Source: an uncultured Collinsella sp.
Lineage (GTDB): Bacteria; Actinomycetota; Coriobacteriia; Coriobacteriales; Coriobacteriaceae
Direction of reading: 5' to 3'
Assembly (NCBI GenBank): GCA_902494345.1
Contig: CABUSV010000004.1
Location: 62,001 to 126,000 of the forward strand
DNA length: 64,000 nucleotides
Shown here piece by piece: positions 36,060 to 45,258 of this stretch. Each line of letters opens with the position of its first letter. Position 1 is the first letter of the stretch. The notes beneath the pieces were generated by a model. The model saw only the letters and a program-made list of their open reading frames with translations, was not told the origin of the DNA and searched no databases. A program made the translations under genes and the position numbers.

Positions 36060-36961
36060 TCTCGCTTGTCGTTGCTGCCGTCTTGCTGCTGATTCATTCG
36101 CTGGTTTGCCTGATGCTGTGGACGCTCATGAAGCTGGGCCTGCTGCCGGTGCGCGGGCACATGCTGGCTGTAATAGTGCTGGTGCCGCTGTGGGGCCCGT
36201 TGCTGGTGGTTTTGCTATCGGTGCGCAGCGCGGTGCTTGGCGAGTGGCTGAAAGAGTCTGCGCTGGAGTCGCTGCGCTTCAACGACGACCTGCATCGTAG
36301 TATGTCGGTACCGAGCGGTGAGGACGATGCAGGCGTAGTGCCGCTCGAGGAGGCGCTTATCGTCAACGACCCGGCATACCGGCGCCGCCTAATGCTCTCC
36401 ATGCTCACCGAGGAGCCCGACGCGTACCTGGCGCAGCTGCAGGCGGCTAAGCTTAACGACGACGTTGAGGTGGCGCACTATGCCGCGACGGCGGTGGCGC
36501 AGATCTCCAAGGAGTCCGACCTTAAACTGCAGCAGCTGGAGCGTGCCTTTAAGACGGACCCGAGCGCGCAAAACCTCATCGAATACTGTGATTTTCTTGG
36601 TGAATACTTGGGCTCGGGCTTAGCCGAGGGGCGCGTGGCTCAGATTCAGCGCCAACAGTACGCGCGCCTGCTCGCGCGTCGCTGCGAGCGCGAGGACGCC
36701 CTTGAGCTGCGCATTCGATATGCGACGGCGCTGGCCGATGTCGGACAGATCGACGAGGCACAGGCCGTGACCGACCAGCTGGTGCTCGACGTGCCCGAGG
36801 AGCAGGAGGTTTGGATGCTTTGCCTGCGCCTGGCCGTGATGCGCCGCGACGGTGACGAGGTCCACCGTGTGATCGATGCGATTGACAAGCAACATGTGTA
36901 TTTGAGCGCCGACAACCGCGAAAAGTTGGCGTTTTGGCGCGACGGGGAGGAGGCCAGATGA
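36056..36961 (+). CDS. pelE: PelE-like membrane TPR protein
   Basis: A 301-aa protein with two N-terminal TM helices (VVAAVLLLIHSLVCLMLWTL and MLAVIVLVPLWGPLLVVLL) followed by a helical, TPR-like region (residues ~120-295). PelE partners PelD and PelG in the inner membrane Pel synthase complex. It begins at TTG 36056 overlapping the pelD stop by 4 nt, and ends overlapping the pelA-like start. Sequence identity within PelE is always low; the call leans on topology and gene order. Confidence 0.8.
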   Translation: MISLVVAAVLLLIHSLVCLMLWTLMKLGLLPVRGHMLAVIVLVPLWGPLLVVLLSVRSAVLGEWLKESALESLRFNDDLHRSMSVPSGEDDAGVVPLEEALIVNDPAYRRRLMLSMLTEEPDAYLAQLQAAKLNDDVEVAHYAATAVAQISKESDLKLQQLERAFKTDPSAQNLIEYCDFLGEYLGSGLAEGRVAQIQRQQYARLLARRCEREDALELRIRYATALADVGQIDEAQAVTDQLVLDVPEEQEVWMLCLRLAVMRRDGDEVHRVIDAIDKQHVYLSADNREKLAFWRDGEEAR

Positions 36962-38838
36962 ACGTGGCGCAACATATCCGCGACCGTGCAGGCCGCTTTC
37001 GTTGGATGGGACTCCTCGTGGTGTGGGCGGTCTTTATTGCTATGGCCGCCGTGTTGCTGGTGGAGCGTGCCGGCGTGCAGTACAGCGCTGGACAGCATAA
37101 GCTGGGCATGCTCGCCGCCAACGACGCGGTGCCGGCCTCCTCGGCAATCTTTGGCCAAAAGCCCACGTGCCTGGTCATTACCGATTCCGATCAAGCTGGC
37201 GTCGAGGACGTAAAGGAACAGTTCGACCAGATCCTGCTCGACATGAAGATCGCGCACCGCGACGTGGACCTTGCCCTGGATGGTGCGGATGCCATTCCCT
37301 CGCTGACCTCCTTCGATCGCGTGATTTTGCTCATGCCGTCGCTCGATGGGCTCGGTACGCACCTGAGCGACATTATGAGTTGGGTGAGTGCCGGCGGTTC
37401 GCTTATGCTCGCCATGCCGCCGGATAACTCGAGCTATCTGCAAGTGATTGCCTCCAAGCTTGGCATTGAATCGGCCGGATATGACTATGTAAAAGCCGAA
37501 AGCATTGTGCCGAGTGAGGACTTTATGCTGGGCGGGGGAGAGCGCTACGAGCTCTCGGACCCCTTTGATTCGTCGCTCTCGGTTTCATTGCGCGAAACGG
37601 CCCACGTATGGGCAAAGACCGGTGACACGGGCACTCCGCTCATTTGGTCTAACGATTGCGGCAGTGGTCACACCGTGGTGTGCAACATTGGCATCTACGA
37701 CAAGGTCATGCGTGGGTTCTATGCTTCGGCCATAAGCTTGCTGGGTGATGCCACGGCCTATCCGGTCATCAACAGCGCCGTGTTCTATTTGGACGACTTT
37801 CCCAGCCCCGTGCCCTCGGGCGATGGCACTTATATCAAGCGTGACTACGGCCTTTCCATTGCCGATTTTTACACCAAGGTCTGGTGGCCCGATCTGCAAA
37901 AGCTTGCGCAAAAATACGGCATTCGCTATACCGGCGTGATGATCGAAAACTACGAGGACGCGGTCAACCAGACCGAGCCCGCGCGACAGGCCGATACCAC
38001 GCAGTTCCGCTATTTTGGCGGCATGCTGCTGCAGATGGGCGGTGAGCTGGGCTTTCACGGCTACAACCATCAGCCTCTGGCGCTCTGGGATACCGACTAT
38101 GGCACGCTGTACGACTACAAGACCTGGAAGAACAAAGAGACGCTCGTCGCATCGCTCAACGAACTTATCGCGTTTCAGGACGAGGTCCTGCCCAATGCTC
38201 ATGGCTCGGTTTACGTGCCGCCGTCGAATATCCTTTCGGCCCGCGCGCGCAAGCTTATCGGTACCGATGTTCCGCGAATTAAGACCATCGCCAGTACGTA
38301 TTTTGAGGATGGCACCGACCTGCCGTACGTGCAGGAGTTTGGCGTGGCGAGCGATGGCATTGTGGAGCAGCCACGTATTGTTTCGGGCGGCATGGTCAAC
38401 GATTCCTATATGCGTCTGGCAGCCGTGTCCGAACTCAACATGCACTACGTGAGCACGCACTTTATGCACCCGGACGACCTTTTGGACCCCGATCGCGGTG
38501 CCAAGGAGGGCTGGGAGGTCTACAAGGGCGGCCTGGTCGACTACCTGGAGTGGCTTACCAAATCCGCGCCCGACCTGCGGCACCAGACGGCGTCGGAGTG
38601 CTCCGGCGCCATCCAGCGCTTTTCGTCGGTTACGGTAAGCGTGGATACAAGTGCAGATGCCTGGACGCTCAACCTGGACAACTTTCACGACGAGGCGTGG
38701 CTCATGTTCCGCGCCAATAATGGCGAGCCGGGTGCGGTGACGGGTGGCGAACTGACGCACCTTACGGGCAATCTGTATCTGCTCAAGGCAAATGATAAGA
38801 CCGTGACGATCGAGCGCAAGGAGGGTGGCGATAAATGA
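36958..38838 (+). CDS. pelA: PelA-like membrane-anchored polysaccharide deacetylase (DUF2194)
   Basis: A 626-aa protein with one N-terminal TM anchor (MGLLVVWAVFIAMAAVLLV) and an extracellular part. A first Rossmann-like segment (~residues 60-270) is followed by a deacetylase-type domain with the metal-binding pair FYLDDFPSPVP and GFHGYNHQP, then a C-terminal beta domain. This DUF2194-type architecture is the Gram-positive form of PelA and would remove acetyl groups from Pel. The glycoside hydrolase domain of Pseudomonas PelA is absent. ATG 36958 overlaps the pelE stop (ATGA); GGGGAGGAGG lies upstream. Confidence 0.82.
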   Translation: MNVAQHIRDRAGRFRWMGLLVVWAVFIAMAAVLLVERAGVQYSAGQHKLGMLAANDAVPASSAIFGQKPTCLVITDSDQAGVEDVKEQFDQILLDMKIAHRDVDLALDGADAIPSLTSFDRVILLMPSLDGLGTHLSDIMSWVSAGGSLMLAMPPDNSSYLQVIASKLGIESAGYDYVKAESIVPSEDFMLGGGERYELSDPFDSSLSVSLRETAHVWAKTGDTGTPLIWSNDCGSGHTVVCNIGIYDKVMRGFYASAISLLGDATAYPVINSAVFYLDDFPSPVPSGDGTYIKRDYGLSIADFYTKVWWPDLQKLAQKYGIRYTGVMIENYEDAVNQTEPARQADTTQFRYFGGMLLQMGGELGFHGYNHQPLALWDTDYGTLYDYKTWKNKETLVASLNELIAFQDEVLPNAHGSVYVPPSNILSARARKLIGTDVPRIKTIASTYFEDGTDLPYVQEFGVASDGIVEQPRIVSGGMVNDSYMRLAAVSELNMHYVSTHFMHPDDLLDPDRGAKEGWEVYKGGLVDYLEWLTKSAPDLRHQTASECSGAIQRFSSVTVSVDTSADAWTLNLDNFHDEAWLMFRANNGEPGAVTGGELTHLTGNLYLLKANDKTVTIERKEGGDK

Positions 38839-40262
38839 GAATCTGCTTGGTACTCGAGGGTTGCTACCCCTATGTGCACGGCGGCGTATCTACCTGGATG
38901 CATGGCTACATTACGGCCATGCCCGAGCACGAGTTTGTGCTGTGGGTGATCGGCGCGCATGCTGCCGACCGTGGCAAGTTTGTCTACGAGCTGCCCGGCA
39001 ACGTCGTCGAGGTGCACGAGGTGTTCCTGGACGATGCCCTGCGGCTTTCGGGCGAGCAGCACGAAGCCAGTTTTAACGACCGTGAGCGCGAGGCGCTACG
39101 CCGTCTGGTGTCGCTCTCCAATCCGGACTGGGACGTGTTATTCGATATCTTCCACCGCCGTCGCGTGCATCCGCTCTCGTTTTTGCAGAGCCGCACGTTT
39201 ATGGATATCTTTCGCGACGTGTGCCTGGCCGAGTATCCCTACACGCCCTTTGCCGATGCATTCCACACCATGCGCTCCATGTTGCTGCCCGTGCTCTACC
39301 TGTTGGGCAGCGAGGTGCCGGTGGCCGATGTGTACCATGCCATCTCGACCGGCTACGGTGGCCTGCTCGCCTGCCTGGGCTCAAGCGTTCACCATGCGCC
39401 GGTGCTGCTGACCGAGCATGGCATCTATACCCGCGAGCGCGAGGAAGAGATCATTCGCGCCGATTGGGTGGTGCCGTCCTTTAAGGACCGCTGGATTCGC
39501 TTTTTCTACCTGCTTTCGGAGGAGATCTACCGCCGCGCCTTCCGCGTGACGAGTTTGTTCCATAACGCCCGCAAGACGCAGATTGATATGGGCTGCGATG
39601 CGGACAAATGCCTGGTCATCCCCAACGGCATCCAGTTCGATCGCTTTAAGGATATTCCCTTAAAGACCGATGACGGCTGGGTGGACATTGGCGCGGTGGT
39701 GCGCCTGGCGCCCATCAAGGATGTTAAGACCATGATCTATGCCTTCTTTGAGCTGCACGAGCGCCTGCCCAAGGTGCGCCTGCACATCATGGGCGGCGTG
39801 GACGACGAGGAGTACGGCGCCGAGTGCCACGCGCTGGTCGAAACCCTGGGCGTGCGCGACCTGATCTTTACCGGCCGCGTCAACGTGGTCGAGTACATGG
39901 AAAAGCTCGACTTTACCATTTTGACGAGCATCTCCGAGGGCCAGCCGCTCAGCGTGCTGGAGTCGCTTGCAGCGCGCCGTCCCTGCGTGACGACCGAGGT
40001 GGGCTGCTGTCGCGAGCTTCTCGAAGGCGCCCCGGGCGACGACTTTGGCGTGGCGGGTTTTGTGACGCCGCCTATGTATCGCAAGGGCTTGGCCGATGCC
40101 ATGGAACGCATGTGCACAAGCCGCGCTCGTCGCATTGAGATGGGGGAGCGCGGGCAGCGTCGCGTTGCCACGTACTTCTTGCACGAGCAGATGCTCGCCA
40201 ACTATCGCGCGCTATACGATGAGACGGCGCGTGCGTTTGACCTGTCCAGAGAGGGGGAGTAG
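38835..40262 (+). CDS. pelF: PelF: Pel polysaccharide glycosyltransferase
   Basis: A 475-aa cytosolic GT4-type transferase that polymerises Pel from UDP-sugars. The N-terminal RICLVLEGCYPYVHGGVSTW is a PelF hallmark, as is LLTEHGIYTREREEEI in the middle. The donor domain shows VRLAPIKDVKTMIYAF, IMGGVDD and ISEGQPLSVLESLAARRP. It overlaps the pelA-like stop by 4 nt and is followed by pelG after 3 nt, the conserved order. Confidence 0.95.
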   Translation: MRICLVLEGCYPYVHGGVSTWMHGYITAMPEHEFVLWVIGAHAADRGKFVYELPGNVVEVHEVFLDDALRLSGEQHEASFNDREREALRRLVSLSNPDWDVLFDIFHRRRVHPLSFLQSRTFMDIFRDVCLAEYPYTPFADAFHTMRSMLLPVLYLLGSEVPVADVYHAISTGYGGLLACLGSSVHHAPVLLTEHGIYTREREEEIIRADWVVPSFKDRWIRFFYLLSEEIYRRAFRVTSLFHNARKTQIDMGCDADKCLVIPNGIQFDRFKDIPLKTDDGWVDIGAVVRLAPIKDVKTMIYAFFELHERLPKVRLHIMGGVDDEEYGAECHALVETLGVRDLIFTGRVNVVEYMEKLDFTILTSISEGQPLSVLESLAARRPCVTTEVGCCRELLEGAPGDDFGVAGFVTPPMYRKGLADAMERMCTSRARRIEMGERGQRRVATYFLHEQMLANYRALYDETARAFDLSREGE

Positions 40263-40265
40263 CCG

Positions 40266-41810
40266 GTGGCCGGAATCGGTTTTGAGCTCAAGCGCCTGTT
40301 TAGGCGCAAGGGTCTGTTTGCCACGATGCGCGCCTATGGCTACGCCGGCATTGTGTGCACGGGCCCCATGCTGTTGGGCGTGCTGCTCCAGGTGGGCATC
40401 TTGGTGCTGTGCGGTCTGTGGGGCGTGGGACGCGCCAACCAAGACCTGCTGGTGTGCATGGTGACCTATACGCTGCTGGCGTCGCTCACGCTCACAAGCT
40501 TTTTCTCTATGCCGGTCACGCGCTTTTTGGCCGATATGCTTTTTGCCGAGCGCGAGGATGAGATCCTGCCTTCGTTTTGGGGATCTAATGCCATCATGCT
40601 CGTTGTGGGCACGGTGCTCTACGGCGTCTTTCTGCTGTTCTCGGGCGCCACGCTGCTGCAGGGGCTGCTGTGCCTGTGGCTGTTCAACATTATGATCGTC
40701 AACTGGAACGGCATGAGTTACCTCACGGCCATCAAGGATTACCGCGGTATCCTATGCAGCTTTGCGGCTGCCATTGGCGTGGCGTGCCTGTGCGCCCTGG
40801 CCGCGCTGGTGTTGGGGCTGCCGCCGGTCGAGAGCCTGTTGGCGTCAATTGCTCTGGGCTACGGCGTCATGCTCGCCTGGGACGTGGTGCTGCTGTACCG
40901 GTATTTTCCGCAGAGCGACCGCAGCCCCTGGCTCTTTTTACGGTGGCTTGATCAGTTTATTCCGTTGGCGCTCACGGGCCTGTTCACCAACCTGGGCCTC
41001 TTTGCACACTTGGTGATAATTTGGGCCGGTCCCATTGGCGTGCAGGTCAAGGGCTTGTTTTATGGTGCGCCCTACCACGATGTGCCGGCGCTCATCGCGT
41101 TTTTGACGATCCTGGTTACGTCCGTCAACTTTGTGGTCTCGGTCGAGGTCAACTTTTATCCGCGCTACCGCGACTACTACAGCCTGTTCAACGACGGTGG
41201 CGTGGTGGGCGACATTGTGGTGGCCGAGGAGGAAATGCTTGCCACGCTCAACCGAGAACTGCGGTTTTGTGCGCTCAAGCAGCTGTTTGTGACGGCGGCG
41301 GTCATCTCGCTCGAGACCACGGTGCTGTCGGCCCTACCGTTGGGCTTTAATAACCTGATGCACGGGTATTTTCGCACGTTGTGCGTGGGCTACGGCCTGT
41401 ATGCTGTGGGCAATACGGTGTTGCTCATCTTGCTGTACTTTACCGACTACAAGGGGGCCGTGCTGGCCTCGGGGCTGTTTGCCGGTGTGGCCGGGCTGGC
41501 GACCGCCGTGTCGCTGCTTTTCCCGCAGCAGTTTTACGGCTTTGGCTTTTTGTTGGGTGCGGCGGTGTTTTTTGTTGTGGCGCTGCTGCGGCTCGATACC
41601 TATACTGCCAACTTGCCGTATCGTATCCTGAGCCAGCAGCCCATTGTGGCGACCGATAAAACAGGTCGCTTTACGCAGCTGGGTTGCTTGCTCGACCGTG
41701 CCGAGCAGCGCTATGAGGAAGGCCGCCGTAAGGGCGAGCCGCATAGCGCTTTTGAGCGCACGGTGGTCCGTGTGTATCGCAACCATTGGGGAGGTTCTGA
41801 TGACCGATAG
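40266..41810 (+). CDS. pelG: PelG: Pel export membrane protein
   Basis: A 514-aa integral membrane protein with ~12 helices of the MATE/flippase-like fold. The start MAGIGFELKRLFRRKGLFAT and the stretch TRFLADMLFAEREDEILPSF are typical PelG. It forms the membrane passage for Pel with PelD and PelE. GTG start at 40266. Its end overlaps the CotH gene by 11 nt, so the extra three genes belong to the same transcript. Confidence 0.95.
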   Translation: MAGIGFELKRLFRRKGLFATMRAYGYAGIVCTGPMLLGVLLQVGILVLCGLWGVGRANQDLLVCMVTYTLLASLTLTSFFSMPVTRFLADMLFAEREDEILPSFWGSNAIMLVVGTVLYGVFLLFSGATLLQGLLCLWLFNIMIVNWNGMSYLTAIKDYRGILCSFAAAIGVACLCALAALVLGLPPVESLLASIALGYGVMLAWDVVLLYRYFPQSDRSPWLFLRWLDQFIPLALTGLFTNLGLFAHLVIIWAGPIGVQVKGLFYGAPYHDVPALIAFLTILVTSVNFVVSVEVNFYPRYRDYYSLFNDGGVVGDIVVAEEEMLATLNRELRFCALKQLFVTAAVISLETTVLSALPLGFNNLMHGYFRTLCVGYGLYAVGNTVLLILLYFTDYKGAVLASGLFAGVAGLATAVSLLFPQQFYGFGFLLGAAVFFVVALLRLDTYTANLPYRILSQQPIVATDKTGRFTQLGCLLDRAEQRYEEGRRKGEPHSAFERTVVRVYRNHWGGSDDR

Positions 41811-43569
41811 GATGATGTCTCGCCGCTGCCTGATCGAGGCGGCTGCCGGCGCGCTGTTGCTCTCAGGCTGCTCGGTGCAGGAAGACTCCTCGACCAAAAA
41901 TGTCAAAAAGCAGGGCAAGATTAAAAAGGCTGAGGCCTCCGACCAGCCCAAGCACCTGCGCGATAAGGACGAGCTGTACGAGGTCTACGACGACTCGGGC
42001 ATTGTGACCATGTACCTGACGGTCTCGCGCGGTAACAGCTCCGAGAACACCGATCATAGCTGGGCCGAGATCAATACGTACTCGGTGTATGACTACGCCG
42101 ACATGCGCGTGACGCGCTATCAGGTAATGGGGCTTTTGCAGGCGGGCGACGAAGACGGCCCGGTGGCCGGCGAGGTTGGCTATGGCGAGGAAGCGCCCAA
42201 TGCTACCGTGCAGGTGCGTGGCCAGACGTCGAGCTCCTACACGCAGAAGAATTACAAGGTGGAGCTCAAAAAAGGAAAAGGTACCTGGCGCCAGCAGCGT
42301 GCGATTGCGCTCAACAAGCACATGGGCGAGGGTATGCGTTTTCGCAACAAGATGGCCTATGACCTTATCCGCGGGATTCCCCAGATGATGGGCCTGCGCA
42401 CGCAGTTTGTGCATCTGTGGGTGTGCGACCAGACCGAAAAGTCCAACGATACCTTTGAGGACTACGGCCTGTTTACGCAGGTGGAGCAGCTCAACAAGAC
42501 GGCGCTTAAGGCACATGGCCTGGATAAGAGCGGGCACCTGTACAAGGTGAACAGCTTTGATTTCCATCGCTACGAGGACACCATTAAGCTTGCCGATGAT
42601 CCCGACTACAACCAGGCAAGCTTTGAGGGCATGCTCGAGATTAAGGGCGATACGGACCACACCAAGCTCATCGAGATGCTCGATGCGCTCAATGACGAAT
42701 CGCAAAAGATCGATGGCGTGCTCGACACCTACTTTGATACCGAGAACCTGGTCTATTGGTTGGCGTTTCAGATCCTGACGGGCAACTGCGATACGCAGAA
42801 CCGCAACTGCTATCTGTACAGCCCGCTTAACTCCAAGGTCTGGTACATCCTGGATTGGGATAACGACGGCATGCTGCGTAAGCTTGAGCTTTCTCTTACC
42901 GGGTTTTCGGACTACGCGAGCTGGGAGCGCGGCGCAAGCAACTACTGGGGTAACGTGCTGTTTAACCGCGCGTTGCGCAGCAAGTCGTTCCGCAGCGAAC
43001 TCGACCGTGCCGTCAAGGACTTGCGCTCGTATTTGAGCGAGACTCGCCTGACCAAGATGATCAAGCACTACCGCGAGGTGACTGAATCCCTGGTCTTTGC
43101 TTCGCCCGATATCGACAATCTGCCTGTCACCAAGGACCAATACGAGCAGATCGCCGCGGCGATTCCCTCCGAGATCGAGGAGAACTACAAGAGCTTTCGC
43201 GAGAGTTTTAAAAAGCCCATGCCGTTCTACATCGGCGTGCCGCAGATCGATAACGGTAAGCTGCGCATTAACTGGGATGCTTCGTACGATTTCCAAGCTC
43301 GTGACATTCGCTACACCGTGGAGCTGGCGCGCGATTACGCCATCAAGGACGTGCTTTTTAAGGCCGAGGACGTGCTGCTTCCCGAGGTGACCTGCGATGC
43401 GCCCGATACCGGCCAGTATTTTGTGCGCGTGCGTGCCACCAATTCTGACGGCTATACGCAAGATGCGTTTGACTACTATGTGACCGACGACGGCAAGCAC
43501 TACGGCATGAAGTGTTTTTACGTGCAAGACGGCGGTAAGGTCGTGGAGGACACGTATGAGGAGGGCTAG
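41800..43569 (+). CDS. CotH-family lipoprotein
   Basis: A 589-aa lipoprotein: MSRRCLIEAAAGALLLSGCS gives a lipobox LSGC with Cys ~26. The rest is a CotH-type kinase-like domain (PF08757) with YTQKNYKVELKKGKG, NKHMGEGMRFRNKMAYDLIR and the metal-binding WYILDWDNDGML. A C-terminal fibronectin-like beta domain follows. CotH proteins phosphorylate protein targets in spore coats, but bacterial surface forms are poorly understood. ATG 41800 overlaps pelG by 11 nt. It may anchor or modify the extracellular matrix made by the pel genes (inference). Confidence 0.87.
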   Translation: MTDRMMSRRCLIEAAAGALLLSGCSVQEDSSTKNVKKQGKIKKAEASDQPKHLRDKDELYEVYDDSGIVTMYLTVSRGNSSENTDHSWAEINTYSVYDYADMRVTRYQVMGLLQAGDEDGPVAGEVGYGEEAPNATVQVRGQTSSSYTQKNYKVELKKGKGTWRQQRAIALNKHMGEGMRFRNKMAYDLIRGIPQMMGLRTQFVHLWVCDQTEKSNDTFEDYGLFTQVEQLNKTALKAHGLDKSGHLYKVNSFDFHRYEDTIKLADDPDYNQASFEGMLEIKGDTDHTKLIEMLDALNDESQKIDGVLDTYFDTENLVYWLAFQILTGNCDTQNRNCYLYSPLNSKVWYILDWDNDGMLRKLELSLTGFSDYASWERGASNYWGNVLFNRALRSKSFRSELDRAVKDLRSYLSETRLTKMIKHYREVTESLVFASPDIDNLPVTKDQYEQIAAAIPSEIEENYKSFRESFKKPMPFYIGVPQIDNGKLRINWDASYDFQARDIRYTVELARDYAIKDVLFKAEDVLLPEVTCDAPDTGQYFVRVRATNSDGYTQDAFDYYVTDDGKHYGMKCFYVQDGGKVVEDTYEEG

Positions 43570-44347
43570 CGCGCTGCTTGAGCGCTTGGCGGCCCCGCCT
43601 GTGCGTGCCACGCAGGAGCGTTACCGCCATGAGCTCAAATATCTCATTAACGAGGGCGAGCACGCTGCGCTTGCCTGTCGCATGGCGCCGGTGTTTAAGC
43701 TGGACAAGCATGCGCGGGCGGGCGGTTACACCATTCGCAGCCTGTACTTTGACGACTACTGCAACTCGGCCTACGAGGAAAAAGACGCCGGCATTCTCAT
43801 GCGCAAAAAGTATCGCGTGCGCATCTATAACGGCAGCGACAAGGTGATTAAGCTTGAGCGTAAAAAGAAGTACGGCAGCTGGATCTACAAGGAGGACGCG
43901 CCGCTTACGCGCGGCGAGTTTGAGCAGATCCTGGCTGGCGACTACGACTTTTTGCTGAGGAGCCCGCACCAACTCTGCCGCGAGTTCTACATCGAGTGCA
44001 TCTGCAATATGATGCGCCCGCGGACCATCGTGGACTACGAGCGCGAGCCGTGGGTGATGGACGAGGGCGCTGTGCGCATTACGTTTGACATGAACGTGCG
44101 TGCCGCGGTGGGAAGCTTCGATATCTTTGACGCGATGCTGCCCGCGCTGCCGGTCCTGGAGCCCGGCAAGCTGGTGATGGAGGTCAAGTTTACGGAGTTT
44201 TGCCCACAGCTCGTGCGCGATATGGTACCGCCGGGCGCGGCCGAACTCACAGCGGTCTCCAAGTACTGCCTGTGTTACGAAATGACCGCCTACCTGCGCG
44301 GATTTAACTACTGGGAATCGGATTTTGGGAACCGAGGGGATATTTAG
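43556..44347 (+). CDS. VTC-domain protein (polyphosphate polymerase-like)
   Basis: A 263-aa protein of the VTC/CYTH tunnel fold: RYRHELKYLINEGEHAAL, SLYFDDYCNSAYEEKDAG, RKKYRVRIYNGSDKVIKLER and VMEVKFTEFCP supply the Arg/Lys/Glu residues lining the tunnel. Eukaryotic VTC4 makes polyphosphate from ATP; bacterial relatives are assumed to do the same. It overlaps the CotH gene by 14 nt and is followed by a DUF4956 protein after 3 nt. This CotH-VTC-DUF4956 trio is a recurring set. Confidence 0.9.
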   Translation: MRRASALLERLAAPPVRATQERYRHELKYLINEGEHAALACRMAPVFKLDKHARAGGYTIRSLYFDDYCNSAYEEKDAGILMRKKYRVRIYNGSDKVIKLERKKKYGSWIYKEDAPLTRGEFEQILAGDYDFLLRSPHQLCREFYIECICNMMRPRTIVDYEREPWVMDEGAVRITFDMNVRAAVGSFDIFDAMLPALPVLEPGKLVMEVKFTEFCPQLVRDMVPPGAAELTAVSKYCLCYEMTAYLRGFNYWESDFGNRGDI

Positions 44348-44350
44348 ACC

Positions 44351-45016
44351 ATGAGCACCAGGGACTTTTTTAAGAACTCCGTCTTGGAGGCATTTGGCCA
44401 GGTTGACCCTGCCAAGATTGGCCTTTCGCTGCTCGTGGCGCTCGCCATGGGCATCCTGATCTATTACGTGTACAAGCGCTTTTTTACCGGCGTGGTGTAT
44501 TCGCGTAGCTTTGCCGTGACGCTCGTGGGCATGTGCGTGCTCACCTGTATGGTCACGCTCGCGATCTCGACCAACGTGGTCATCTCGCTCGGTATGGTCG
44601 GCGCTCTGTCCATCGTCCGCTACCGTACGGCGGTCAAGGACCCGCTCGACCTGCTGTATCTGTTTTGGGCCATTACCACGGGCATTACGGCGGGTGCCGG
44701 CATGTACGCGCTCGTGGGGCTCACGGCGGTGGTGATCGTGGTGATGATCGCCGGCTTTGCGAGCCACCAGGACAAGGCGCGCGTTTACATGATGGTCATC
44801 CACTACACGGGTCAGACCACTGGCGACGATATCGTGCGTGCATTTGGGCGCACCAAGTTCACCGTCAAGTCCAAGACGATGCGCGGCGACAAAGTCGAGA
44901 TGGCCGTCGAGCTGTTCTCGGACGGTGTAGATATGCCCTATGCCGACGCGATTCGCGCGCTCGATGGCGTTGAAGATCTAACGTTGATCCAATACAACGG
45001 TGAATACCACGGCTAG
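44351..45016 (+). CDS. DUF4956 membrane protein
   Basis: A 221-aa protein with four hydrophobic helices (IGLSLLVALAMGILIYYVY, FAVTLVGMCVLTCMVTLAI, LGMVGALSIVRYRTAVKDP and LVGLTAVVIVVMIAGFAS) and a C-terminal alpha/beta domain. The GALSIVRYRTAVKDPLDLLY block is the DUF4956 signature, resembling the MgtC-like membrane family. It regularly travels with VTC-domain genes and may handle the polyphosphate product or its transport. Last gene of the eight-gene pel operon. Confidence 0.9.
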   Translation: MSTRDFFKNSVLEAFGQVDPAKIGLSLLVALAMGILIYYVYKRFFTGVVYSRSFAVTLVGMCVLTCMVTLAISTNVVISLGMVGALSIVRYRTAVKDPLDLLYLFWAITTGITAGAGMYALVGLTAVVIVVMIAGFASHQDKARVYMMVIHYTGQTTGDDIVRAFGRTKFTVKSKTMRGDKVEMAVELFSDGVDMPYADAIRALDGVEDLTLIQYNGEYHG

Positions 45017-45225
45017 AACCCTAGCGAGCAAATTGCGCAAAGAGGGGCCCTCCTGGTCGAGCGTACGTTAGCGAGCGGGCAGCTGCCGTGGCGAGGTGCC
45101 ACGAAAGAGGAGCGACGCGTACTTCATGTACGCGAGCGACGGTTTGAGCGGCAGATCGCCCGGCAGATGTCCGCGCAGCGTCGAGCGGTCCGGCGTTCGT
45201 TAGAACGGCGGAACGAACAGGTATC
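45017..45225. other. Structured GC-rich gap between the pel operon and scrR
   Basis: No gene is seen. Two perfect small stems are present: CGTGGC/GCCACG (45087-45092, 45098-45103) and CGCGTAC/GTACGCG (45116-45122, 45128-45134), nested in a larger imperfect palindrome (GCCG...CGGC). No T-run follows either stem. It may be a structured element related in style, not sequence, to the palindromes at 391-496 and 52731-52850. Confidence 0.5.
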
Positions 45226-45229
45226 ATGG

Positions 45230-45243
45230 TGAAAGCGATTTCA
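45230..45243 (+). promoter_or_regulatory. LacI-type operator at the scrR start
   Basis: TGAAAGCGATTTCA is a perfect palindrome outside the 4-nt centre and resembles the two TGAAAACGATTACAG sites before scrA. It covers the first in-frame ATG (45226) of the regulator, so the regulator probably represses itself and its true start is downstream. Confidence 0.65.
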
Positions 45244-45258
45244 ATGACAGGGGTGCTC

